Made by a program: the position numbers and the translations under genes. From positions 1-5,875 of the forward strand of contig CALGAJ010000241.1 in NCBI GenBank assembly GCA_937951975.1: a stretch of 5,875 bases of DNA, read 5' to 3'. The notes under the pieces were generated by a model. The model was not told the DNA's origin. It was given only the letters and a program-made list of their open reading frames with translations, and searched no databases. Shown one piece after another: positions 1 through 5,875 of this stretch (the first letter of the stretch is position 1; each line of letters starts with the position of its first letter). The DNA comes from an uncultured Desulfotignum sp. GTDB taxonomy: Bacteria > Desulfobacterota > Desulfobacteria > Desulfobacterales > Desulfobacteraceae.

Positions 1-542
1 TGGACGAGCCCACCAATGACCTGGACATTCTGTCTTTGGAAGTTCTGGAGCAGCGGATCAAAGAATTTCCCGGAGCTGTGGTGATCGTTTCCCATGACCG
101 GTATCTCATGGATCGGGTCTGCCACCGGATGCTGTTCCTGGACCCGGATTCGCCCCCGGCGTTTTTTAAAAACTTCAGCCAGATTTATTCAGCGGCAACC
201 CGTAAAAATTCGGGTTCTGAAAAACCGGAATCCGCAAGCCGATCTGAAACAAAACCCCGATCCGTCTCAGCGTCAAAAAAGGGGTCTGACAAGGCTTCGG
301 GCTCCGGTCTTATTTTTTCGTTCAAGGACAAGTATGAACTGGAACATATGGAAGCAACCATTCTGGAAGCGGAAGATGGGGTGGCGACTTTGACGGCCCG
401 GGTGCAGGATCCGGAGATCATGGCGGATCCGGAGCGGCTGGCCGATGTGTGCCGGGACCTGGAAAAAGCGGAAACCCGGGTCCAGGCATTGTATGCCCGG
501 TGGGAAGAACTGGAACAGAAAAAAGCAGCGGCCGAAAAATAG
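1..542 (+). CDS. uup: ABC-F family ATPase, Uup type (C-terminal part; 5' end outside window)
   Basis: This is the last 179 codons of a soluble ABC-F protein (two ATPase domains, no membrane domain). The frame opens at base 3 with the Walker B/D-loop motif DEPTNDLD (visible residues 1-8); the preceding Leu codon is cut by the window edge. The switch histidine follows in VSHDRYLMDRV (His31), so this is the end of the second ATPase domain. A Ser/Lys-rich, probably disordered linker (about 65-102) leads to a charged coiled-coil domain (about 103-173) with the pattern KYELE...DPE..ADPERL...LE..E.....ARWEELE, which is characteristic of the Uup C-terminal domain. E. coli Uup is about 635 aa, so roughly 70% is missing. 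Known family roles are ribosome-associated ATP hydrolysis and, through the C-terminal domain, binding of branched DNA. The frame must continue upstream; the TTG at position 36 is not the true start. The gene converges on rsmE with a 29-bp gap. EttA or another ABC-F is less likely because those lack this C-terminal coiled coil. Confidence 0.9.
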   Translation, partial: DEPTNDLDILSLEVLEQRIKEFPGAVVIVSHDRYLMDRVCHRMLFLDPDSPPAFFKNFSQIYSAATRKNSGSEKPESASRSETKPRSVSASKKGSDKASGSGLIFSFKDKYELEHMEATILEAEDGVATLTARVQDPEIMADPERLADVCRDLEKAETRVQALYARWEELEQKKAAAEK

Positions 543-571
543 GCCGGCCGGGCCGGTTCAGACAAACAATT
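543..571. other. Convergent 29-bp intergenic gap, GC-rich, no clear terminator
   Basis: This gap separates the uup stop (TAG 540-542) from the rsmE stop (TGA on the minus strand, 574-572). It starts with a self-complementary GGCC/CCGG-rich run (about 542-556). A short hairpin is possible between CGGCC (529-533) and GGCCG (542-546) with an 8-base A-rich loop, but no T-tract follows it on either strand. A standard intrinsic terminator is therefore not supported. The hairpin could weakly slow both converging polymerases, or termination may be Rho-dependent or lie inside the opposing genes. Confidence 0.5.
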
Positions 572-584
572 TCAGACAAACAAC
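557..584. repeat. 14-bp tandem duplication at the rsmE 3' end
   Basis: TTCAGACAAACAAT (557-570) is followed directly by TTCAGACAAACAAC (571-584), with 13 of 14 bases identical. The second copy encodes the last three RsmE codons (Leu-Phe-Val) and its TGA stop on the minus strand. The first copy lies just past the stop in the gap to uup. It looks like a small local duplication, for example by replication slippage, that did not alter the protein because the stop lies within the proximal copy. Confidence 0.85.
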
Positions 585-1282
585 CGGGAGATCAGGCTGA
601 TGACCGCGGTTTCCACGGTCAGAATCCGGGGCCCCAGACCGCAGGGGATAAATCCGATATCCGCCAGGGTCTGAACTTCCAGATCGATCCACCCGCCTTC
701 CGGCCCCACGGCCAGGGTCACCGGCTGGTTCACCCCGGACGGACAGACCTGACCGGTTTTGGGATGGGCCGTGATGCCCAGGGTTTCCCGGGAAATATGG
801 GGCAGTTCCTGTTTGACAAACCGGCTGAAAAACCGTTTTTTTTGGATATCCGGCATGACCGTGTCTTTTGCCTGTTCCAGGCCCAGCCGGGCATAGGAAC
901 TCAGGTTGTCTTCCTCAAGAAACGGGCTTTGCCAGAAACTTTTTTCCACCCGCCAGGAATTCACCAGATAGATCTGTTTGACGCCCAGGGCCGTGACGTT
1001 CTGGATGATCCGCCGGAGCATCTTGGGCCGGGGCAGGGCCAGCACCAGGTTGAGCGGCAATGCCGGGGGCGGTGCCAGATCCAGGGTCACTTGCATCATC
1101 AGTTTTTGCGCATCCATGTCATGGATGATGCCGTGTCCCAGACGGCCGTTGACCCTGCCGCAGGCTACCGTGTCCCCGGGGCCGGCGTTGAGCACGGTGC
1201 GGATATGATTGAATCTTCGCCCGGACAGGCATACCCGGTCTTTGGAGATAAAATCTTTCCGGGACAGCAGGACCAGGTTCAC
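572..1282 (-). CDS. rsmE: 16S rRNA (uracil1498-N3)-methyltransferase RsmE
   Basis: RsmE methylates N3 of U1498 in 16S rRNA of the small ribosomal subunit using S-adenosylmethionine. The 236-aa product matches the usual size (E. coli 243 aa). It has an N-terminal PUA-like RNA-binding part (about 1-70; RRFNHIRTVLNAGPGD at 22-37) and a C-terminal SPOUT knotted domain with ALPRPKMLRR (82-91), NSWRVEKS (108-115), AVGPEGGW (191-198) and LGPRILTVETA (216-226). The last motif normally reads LGxRILRxETA; here the second Arg is Thr222. The GTG at 1282 is preferred because it gives MNLVLL, the typical start of this subfamily, and lies two bases after the upstream stop. A GTG at 1342 would add 20 untypical residues inside the upstream gene. 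No strong Shine-Dalgarno is seen: AAGG lies about 13 bases upstream, which is long. Translation is probably coupled to the upstream gene. The gene is last in the serA operon. Confidence 0.92.
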   Translation of the reverse strand: MNLVLLSRKDFISKDRVCLSGRRFNHIRTVLNAGPGDTVACGRVNGRLGHGIIHDMDAQKLMMQVTLDLAPPPALPLNLVLALPRPKMLRRIIQNVTALGVKQIYLVNSWRVEKSFWQSPFLEEDNLSSYARLGLEQAKDTVMPDIQKKRFFSRFVKQELPHISRETLGITAHPKTGQVCPSGVNQPVTLAVGPEGGWIDLEVQTLADIGFIPCGLGPRILTVETAVISLISRLFV

Positions 1283-1287
1283 GGCTA
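1280..1287 (-). promoter_or_regulatory. Stop-start junction TAG-CC-GTG (oxidoreductase to rsmE)
   Basis: On the minus strand the oxidoreductase stop TAG (1287-1285) is followed after CC by the rsmE GTG start (1282-1280). This two-base spacing leaves no room for a promoter or a separate ribosome binding site outside the upstream gene. It suggests termination-reinitiation coupling. It matches the serA/oxidoreductase junction except for the first base of the start codon. Confidence 0.7.
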
Positions 1288-4200
1288 AAACGTCACCTTT
1301 TCCACGGAGGCGGTCCACTCGTGCAGCGGCTTTTCTTTCCACTGGGAACCGCCCATGGCCATGGCCAGTTCTTCCGCCAGGTGAACCGGTTTGACCCGGT
1401 TCAACCGGCCCAGGCCCTGGATACAGGAAGGACAGTTGGTGAGAATTTTGATGGGGGCCCTGCCGTTGAAACGGTCCGGCAAAGCCAGGGCTTCCTGTTT
1501 GCGCACCAGCATGTTGTGGCTGATGTCCGGCCGGGACAGGGCCAAGGTCCCGGCCTGGGAACAGCAGTGCGGCACCGGGGTCACATCAAAGCCTTTGACT
1601 TTTAATAGAGCGGTTCCCCGGTCCTTTAACGAATCATGACAGGGAGCATGATACAGACAGGCCGATTCCGGCAGATCGGAACCGTCCCAGCCCTTCATGA
1701 CATATTCACTGACATCGATCACCGGGCCGTCAAATATGCGGGCCGCATCCAGCTGTCCCAGAGATTCCATGCAGGTGCCGCAGGACACCACCACCGCATC
1801 AAAGGTCAGATCATTGAACATCTCCCGGATCTGAGTCAAAACCATGATGTTTTTGAGCACCAGTTCTTTGTATTTCCGGGTTTGCGCATTGACTTGAAAC
1901 GGATATCCGCAGCACAGAAACGGCGGCGGCAGGATCACCCGGTGATGTTGGGACAAAAGGATGTATATGGCTGCTCTGGAAATCCGGGAAAACAGACGTT
2001 CACTGCCGCATCCGGGAAAATAAAACACCGTGGAAACCGCTTTCTGCTCAGGTTCCAGCACCAGGGCCTGGTTTTTCAGGGTCATAGGGACATGGGCCCG
2101 CAAAGTGGTGATATCCGGCCAGGGCATTTTGGATTGCAGCACCTGAACGGACCGGATTTTTGAAAACGGAAAGATTCCGGTCACCTGCGACATCAACGCC
2201 GCACCGGTCCGCTGGAACAATGTGCCCGCATTCAGCAGAAACGGCCGGGTCACCCGGTTGGTCATCGGCCGCTTGTCCGCCAGGTATCCCAGGGTGATCC
2301 GAGTGGACACCGGGGTATGTTTGAAATCCATGGTTTTCAGGATTTCCCGGGATTCAATGGTGATGTTTCCGGAATCGATCTTCACCGGACAGCGGGCCAG
2401 GCATCGGTGGCAGATGGTGCAATGATCCGCGATCTCTTCCAGATGCCGCAGCATCTGAAACCCGGTGGACCGGGTCCGCTGGGTGATGTACAAAAGGGCC
2501 TCGATGAGCGCCCCCAGGGCCAGGTTCCGGTTCCGGGGGTGAAAAAACATGTTCTTGCCCGGAAAGAACACCGGGCACAGGGGCTTGCATTTGCCGCACC
2601 GGACGCAATGGGCAATATTCATGGCCAGGTCGTACAATGACCCGTGTTTCAGGATCCGGGCCTCCAGTTTCAACAGATTGAAGGACGGGGTGAACACCTT
2701 TTCATGGATATCGGGTTCACACAGCTTGCCCGGGTTCATGACCCGGTCCGGGTCCACCTGGTTCCGGTAGTGTTCCAAGTCCCGGACCGCCGGTTTTGGC
2801 AGGTATTTGAACTTGGTGATCCCGATGCCGTGTTCGCCGGACACCACCCCGTTCAGGGCCACGGCCTTTTCCATGACCCGGTCCGCAGTCAAAGCGGCCC
2901 GCTCCATCATTTCCCGGTCATTGGACAGCACCGGGATGTTCACGTGCACATTGCCGTCTCCGGCATGCATGTGGGTGGCCACCACGATCTCCCGGGCCCG
3001 GGTGGTGTCATAAATGGTTTTCAGGGTTTCCAGAATCAGGGAATACCCCCGCAGGCTCTCCGTGACCCGGGCATAAAAATTTTTGGCGTGAATCCCCGCT
3101 TCCAGGGCATCCCGGGAAGCAATGGCCAGCTTTTTTTTCGTGGCCCAGGCCAGGTCCTTGGCCTGCCCCACTTTTTTCCCCAGCCACTGGGGGTCGGACA
3201 GGGGCACGGCCTGATCCAGATAGGCCACCAGGTTGTCGATGATCCGGGCCTGATTGACCTTTTTTTCCTCCAGGTTGATCTGGTCCACGAACCGGACAAA
3301 ATCCGCCAGGGATGCCAGGGGCAGGACAATGTCCTCATTGAGCTTGAACGCATTGGTATGGGCTGCAATGGCCCCCAGCCGTTTCCGGTCTTCCCAGAAC
3401 CGGTGCGCTTCTTCATCGGTGCCGGCAATGGTCAGTCCGGTTCTTTCAAACGGATCCAGAATGGCGGCCAGAGTGTTCATGCCCGCTTCCAGCCGGACCG
3501 GATCATTGGATACCAGATCCACCAGCAGCACCGCCTTGAGCCGGTCGCCCAGGCCGTTTTTGGTTTTATAGTCAATGGCCTGGATATAGGCTTCGTCAAA
3601 ATGCTCCAGTGCCATGACCGCCGGATCACTGCGGGCGAATTTTTCGGAAATCGTGGTGATCACCTGTCCCGCTTCGGTCATGTCATTGCCGAAAAATTCG
3701 ATGCAGCAGGTTTTTTTACAGGCGAATTCCGGATACAGAATGAACCGGGCCGACGTGATGATCCCGTCACACCCTTCTTTCTGGACCCCGGGCAGGCCGT
3801 TGAGATATTTGTTGGTGACATCCTTGCCCAGGCCTTTTTTCCGGATATCCTCCCCGGTCAGCGTGATGGTCTGGATCACCCGGCCGGTGTCATCGGCCAC
3901 CTCGAACACCACCGGATCTGTAAACTGAATTTTTCTGCCCGGATGATCTTTGCGGGACACGGTGCACACCTGCCCGTCCGGCATGACGATCCGATAGGAC
4001 AGGACATTGTCCAGGGCCGTGCCGAACAAAACCGCGGTTTTGCCTCCGGCGTTTTCCGCCAGGTTCCCGCCGATGGTACAGGCCCAGGCGGATGTGGGGT
4101 CCGTGGCAAAGATCAGTCCCTGTTCATGGGCCGCATCCTTGGCATCCTGGGTGATGACCCCGGCCTGCACATCCATGGCAAAACACCTGCCCTCTCCCAC

Positions 4201-4881
4201 CGTTTCCAGAGGGGTGACGTCACCGATGCGGTTGAGTTTTTCCGTGTTGATCATGACACAGTCCGGGGTCAGCGGGGTGGCCCCGCCGGTCAGTCCGGTG
4301 CCCCCGCCCCGGGGAATGATCTTCAGCCCCAGTTCATGAATTTTTTTTATGAGGGCAGGCATCTGGGATTCACGGTCCGGACGCAGCACCGCTCTGGGAA
4401 GAAACCGCCGCCAGTCGGTGGCATCCGTGGCATGGGCCGTCAGCGTAAACGGGTCAAAATAGATATTGTCTTTGCCGACCACCGGACCCAACGCCCGGAC
4501 CAGTTTCCGTTGAAATGAAAACTGGCCGGCCATGTGGCGGTCCAGATCCCCCAGGACACGCCGGCAGACCTCCAATACCTGAAATACGTCCGAGTGCCGG
4601 GCTGCCTTTTCAATGACGGCCAGGTCCTTTTCAAATTCAGAAAACAGCTGCCTGCGCCGGATCGGGTGGGAGGCCAGCTCCTGGAAAAGAAACGGATTGC
4701 GCTCGATGATGAACAGATCTCCCATGAACCGGTACAACAGCCTTGCGGACCGGCCGGTGCGTTTTTTGGCTTCCAGGTCCTGAACCGTCTTCAGGATGTC
4801 TGATCCGAAAAGATGGAGAATAATCTGGTCATCCGCAGCAGAGGTGTAATTGTAAAGAATTTTTCTTTCCGGATCACGCAT
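1285..4881 (-). CDS. DUF3683-FAD-linked 2-hydroxyacid dehydrogenase fused to 4Fe-4S and CCG modules (possible D-2-hydroxyglutarate or D-lactate dehydrogenase)
   Basis: This uninterrupted 1198-aa protein has four parts. (1) A DUF3683-like N-terminus (about 1-130; YNYTSAADDQ, RTGRSARLLY, ERNPFL). (2) A PCMH-type FAD-binding domain with PRGGGTGLTGG (190-200) and GGNLAENAGG (271-280). (3) A FAD-oxidase C domain with HAGDGNVH (639-646), SGEHGIG (681-687) and NPGKL (716-720); His639, His646 and Glu683 match the metal-binding set of D-2-hydroxyglutarate and D-lactate dehydrogenases. (4) A GlpC/HdrD-like part with two 4Fe-4S motifs (Cys759/762/765/769 and 821/824/827/831) and two CCG sets (Cys958/990-991/1034/1037 and 1081/1106-1107/1150/1153). 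It should oxidise a 2-hydroxyacid at FAD and pass electrons through Fe-S centres to a quinone or other carrier. No signal peptide or membrane helix is evident, so it is cytoplasmic or membrane-peripheral. It resembles E. coli YdiJ (about 1018 aa), recalled as a D-2-hydroxyglutarate dehydrogenase, plus DUF3683. The neighbouring serA favours that substrate; D-lactate or glycolate remain possible. Confidence 0.88.
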   Translation of the reverse strand: MRDPERKILYNYTSAADDQIILHLFGSDILKTVQDLEAKKRTGRSARLLYRFMGDLFIIERNPFLFQELASHPIRRRQLFSEFEKDLAVIEKAARHSDVFQVLEVCRRVLGDLDRHMAGQFSFQRKLVRALGPVVGKDNIYFDPFTLTAHATDATDWRRFLPRAVLRPDRESQMPALIKKIHELGLKIIPRGGGTGLTGGATPLTPDCVMINTEKLNRIGDVTPLETVGEGRCFAMDVQAGVITQDAKDAAHEQGLIFATDPTSAWACTIGGNLAENAGGKTAVLFGTALDNVLSYRIVMPDGQVCTVSRKDHPGRKIQFTDPVVFEVADDTGRVIQTITLTGEDIRKKGLGKDVTNKYLNGLPGVQKEGCDGIITSARFILYPEFACKKTCCIEFFGNDMTEAGQVITTISEKFARSDPAVMALEHFDEAYIQAIDYKTKNGLGDRLKAVLLVDLVSNDPVRLEAGMNTLAAILDPFERTGLTIAGTDEEAHRFWEDRKRLGAIAAHTNAFKLNEDIVLPLASLADFVRFVDQINLEEKKVNQARIIDNLVAYLDQAVPLSDPQWLGKKVGQAKDLAWATKKKLAIASRDALEAGIHAKNFYARVTESLRGYSLILETLKTIYDTTRAREIVVATHMHAGDGNVHVNIPVLSNDREMMERAALTADRVMEKAVALNGVVSGEHGIGITKFKYLPKPAVRDLEHYRNQVDPDRVMNPGKLCEPDIHEKVFTPSFNLLKLEARILKHGSLYDLAMNIAHCVRCGKCKPLCPVFFPGKNMFFHPRNRNLALGALIEALLYITQRTRSTGFQMLRHLEEIADHCTICHRCLARCPVKIDSGNITIESREILKTMDFKHTPVSTRITLGYLADKRPMTNRVTRPFLLNAGTLFQRTGAALMSQVTGIFPFSKIRSVQVLQSKMPWPDITTLRAHVPMTLKNQALVLEPEQKAVSTVFYFPGCGSERLFSRISRAAIYILLSQHHRVILPPPFLCCGYPFQVNAQTRKYKELVLKNIMVLTQIREMFNDLTFDAVVVSCGTCMESLGQLDAARIFDGPVIDVSEYVMKGWDGSDLPESACLYHAPCHDSLKDRGTALLKVKGFDVTPVPHCCSQAGTLALSRPDISHNMLVRKQEALALPDRFNGRAPIKILTNCPSCIQGLGRLNRVKPVHLAEELAMAMGGSQWKEKPLHEWTASVEKVTF

Positions 4882-4886
4882 GGCTA
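4879..4886 (-). promoter_or_regulatory. Stop-start junction TAG-CC-ATG (serA to oxidoreductase)
   Basis: The serA stop TAG (4886-4884, minus strand) is followed after CC by the oxidoreductase ATG (4881-4879). A GAGGA sequence lies upstream inside the serA end, but about 16 bases from the ATG, longer than an ideal Shine-Dalgarno spacing. Coupled translation from serA is the simplest explanation. The ATG is the right start because it yields the family N-terminus with YNYTS close behind. Confidence 0.7.
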
Positions 4887-5875
4887 CAGTTCAAAGGTCC
4901 TCATGCTCACCACCAGCTCCAGGGCCTCGATTTCAGTGATCACGTCCGGCGGTACCGGGGTATCGGTTTTCAGGAAAATAATGTTGCGCTGGCCGTCTTC
5001 TTCCCGGCCCACCATCATGCGGGAGATGTTGATCTGGTGCTTGCCCAGGGTGTTGCCGATGGAGCCGATGGAGCCGGGCTTGTCCACGTTGTGGATCAGG
5101 CCCAGGTGCCCCTCGGGGATCACTTCCAGCCGGAACTTGTTGATGCGCACGATCCGGGCCGTGTCCTTGCCGAAAATGGTGCCGGCCACCACATCGGTGC
5201 CGGAATCCGTGACCACGGTGATGCGGATCAGGTTGATGAAGTTGCCGGAGTCCTGGGCCGTGGATTCGGAAATCTTGATCCCTTTTTCATTGGCCAGGGA
5301 GATGGCGTTCACGGAGTTGACCTCATAGGGGATGAACTCGTTGAGCAGCCCCTTGATGGCCGCAATGGTGACCGGTTTGAGGTCCAGGTCCGGAAACTTG
5401 CCGATATACTCGATCTGCACCTCTTTGATACCGCCGGAAATGAGCTGGGCCTGCATTTTGCCCATCTTTTCCGCCAGGTGCAGAAACGGCGTAAGCTGGC
5501 GCAGGACCTCGCCGGTGACCGACGGGACGTTCACGGCATTGATCACGGTGTCGAACAGAAGGTAGGCAATGATCTGGTTGGCGGCGGCCACGGCCACATT
5601 GGTCTGGGCCTCCTTGGTGGAAGCGCCCAGGTGCGGGGTGGCCACCACCTGGTCCAGGCCCAGCAGAGGCAGGTCTCCGGGAGGTTCCGTGGAAAACACG
5701 TCCAGGGCCGCGCCGGCCACTTTTCCGGCCACAATGGCATCGTGCAGGGCTGGCTCGTTGACAATCCCGCCCCGGGCACAGTTGATCACGTACACGCCCG
5801 TCTTCATTTTTTCAAATGCGTCGGCATCCAGCAGATCGATGGTGGCCTCCATCTTGGGGACATGCACGGTGATAT
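4884..5875 (-). CDS. serA: D-3-phosphoglycerate dehydrogenase, long form with ACT domain (N-terminus outside window)
   Basis: SerA oxidises 3-phosphoglycerate to 3-phosphohydroxypyruvate with NAD+, the first step of serine synthesis in the cytoplasm. The last 329 residues are visible, of about 526 usual for the long form; roughly 200 N-terminal residues and any promoter lie beyond position 5875. The end of the nucleotide-binding and catalytic region carries the three catalytic residues in their motifs: Arg34 in NCARGG (31-36), Glu63 in DVFSTEPP (58-65) and His81 in TPHLGAST (79-86), numbered from the first complete codon (5873-5871). An intervening (ASB-type) domain follows (about 115-245), then a C-terminal ACT domain (about 253-325; GHLGLIHNVDKPGSIGSIGN), which in this family often binds serine for feedback control. 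The frame runs off the window edge, opening ITVHVPK as expected for SerA; GTG 5867 is not the start. It is the first visible gene of the operon. Glyoxylate or D-lactate dehydrogenases lack the ASB and ACT extension. Confidence 0.95.
   Translation of the reverse strand, partial: ITVHVPKMEATIDLLDADAFEKMKTGVYVINCARGGIVNEPALHDAIVAGKVAGAALDVFSTEPPGDLPLLGLDQVVATPHLGASTKEAQTNVAVAAANQIIAYLLFDTVINAVNVPSVTGEVLRQLTPFLHLAEKMGKMQAQLISGGIKEVQIEYIGKFPDLDLKPVTIAAIKGLLNEFIPYEVNSVNAISLANEKGIKISESTAQDSGNFINLIRITVVTDSGTDVVAGTIFGKDTARIVRINKFRLEVIPEGHLGLIHNVDKPGSIGSIGNTLGKHQINISRMMVGREEDGQRNIIFLKTDTPVPPDVITEIEALELVVSMRTFEL

Noticed and set aside
529..546. Intrinsic terminator between uup and rsmE
   Set aside because: Only a 5-bp stem with an 8-base loop, and no T-tract after it on either strand.
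449..1288. 279-codon open frame on the plus strand
   Set aside because: It overlaps the end of uup and is antisense to all of rsmE. No recognisable motif; Gly/Gln/His/Pro-rich shadow of RsmE codons.
1283..1342. Upstream GTG start for rsmE at 1342
   Set aside because: It would add 20 residues unlike RsmE N-termini and overlap the preceding gene by 58 bases. The GTG at 1282 gives the family-typical MNLVLL start.
3131..3138. T8 run as a plus-strand terminator or a frameshift site
   Set aside because: It lies in the middle of an intact coding frame, has no preceding GC-rich hairpin tied to a plus-strand gene, and the frame continues without interruption.
2644..4518. 624-codon open frame on the plus strand
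   Set aside because: It lies wholly antisense to the oxidoreductase, whose motifs are unmistakable. Its translation is a low-complexity mix rich in Gly, His, Gln, Phe and Pro with no domain, as expected for the complement of GC-biased codons.
4813..5328. 171-codon open frame on the plus strand
   Set aside because: It is antisense to the serA end and the oxidoreductase start, with no family resemblance.
1..5875. CRISPR array, tRNA or rRNA gene, insertion sequence, or defence/toxin system
   Set aside because: No regularly spaced repeats, tRNA-like folds, terminal inverted repeats, transposase motifs or toxin-antitoxin pairs were seen. Almost every base is accounted for by four metabolic or housekeeping genes.

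Overview
The window holds four protein-coding genes and almost no intergenic DNA. Codon use is GC-rich, with CGG (Arg), CCG (Pro) and GGC/GCC prominent. RsmE belongs to the subfamily that starts MNLVLL and carries an NSWRVEKS motif, and a DUF3683 flavin/iron-sulfur fusion sits next to a long-form serA. Together these suggest a deltaproteobacterium, perhaps a sulfate reducer related to Desulfobacteraceae such as Desulfobacter or Desulfotignum. That placement is inferred from protein resemblance alone.

Layout: positions 1-542 (+) carry the C-terminal 179 codons of a Uup-type ABC-F ATPase; its 5' part lies outside. After a 29-bp convergent gap (543-571) comes a tightly packed minus-strand operon, in transcription order: serA (5875-4884, 5' end cut off), a 1198-aa flavin/iron-sulfur oxidoreductase (4881-1285), and rsmE (1282-572). 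Both operon junctions have the same architecture, TAG-CC-RTG, with two bases between stop and start. There is no room for internal promoters between the genes, so translation is probably coupled. No tRNA, rRNA, CRISPR array, insertion sequence or prophage remnant is visible.

How the genes may work together: SerA oxidises 3-phosphoglycerate, the first and energetically unfavourable step of serine synthesis. In some bacteria SerA also reduces 2-oxoglutarate to D-2-hydroxyglutarate, and a separate FAD-linked D-2-hydroxyglutarate dehydrogenase recycles that product. The middle gene has the full FAD-binding and metal-site signature of that 2-hydroxyacid dehydrogenase family. It continues into two 4Fe-4S motifs and two complete heterodisulfide-reductase-type CCG cysteine sets. 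The most interesting reading is therefore a one-operon SerA/2-hydroxyacid dehydrogenase couple that passes electrons through a built-in iron-sulfur chain. Substrate and electron acceptor are inferred, not shown. RsmE (16S rRNA U1498 methylation) and Uup (ribosome-associated ATPase) are housekeeping neighbours.
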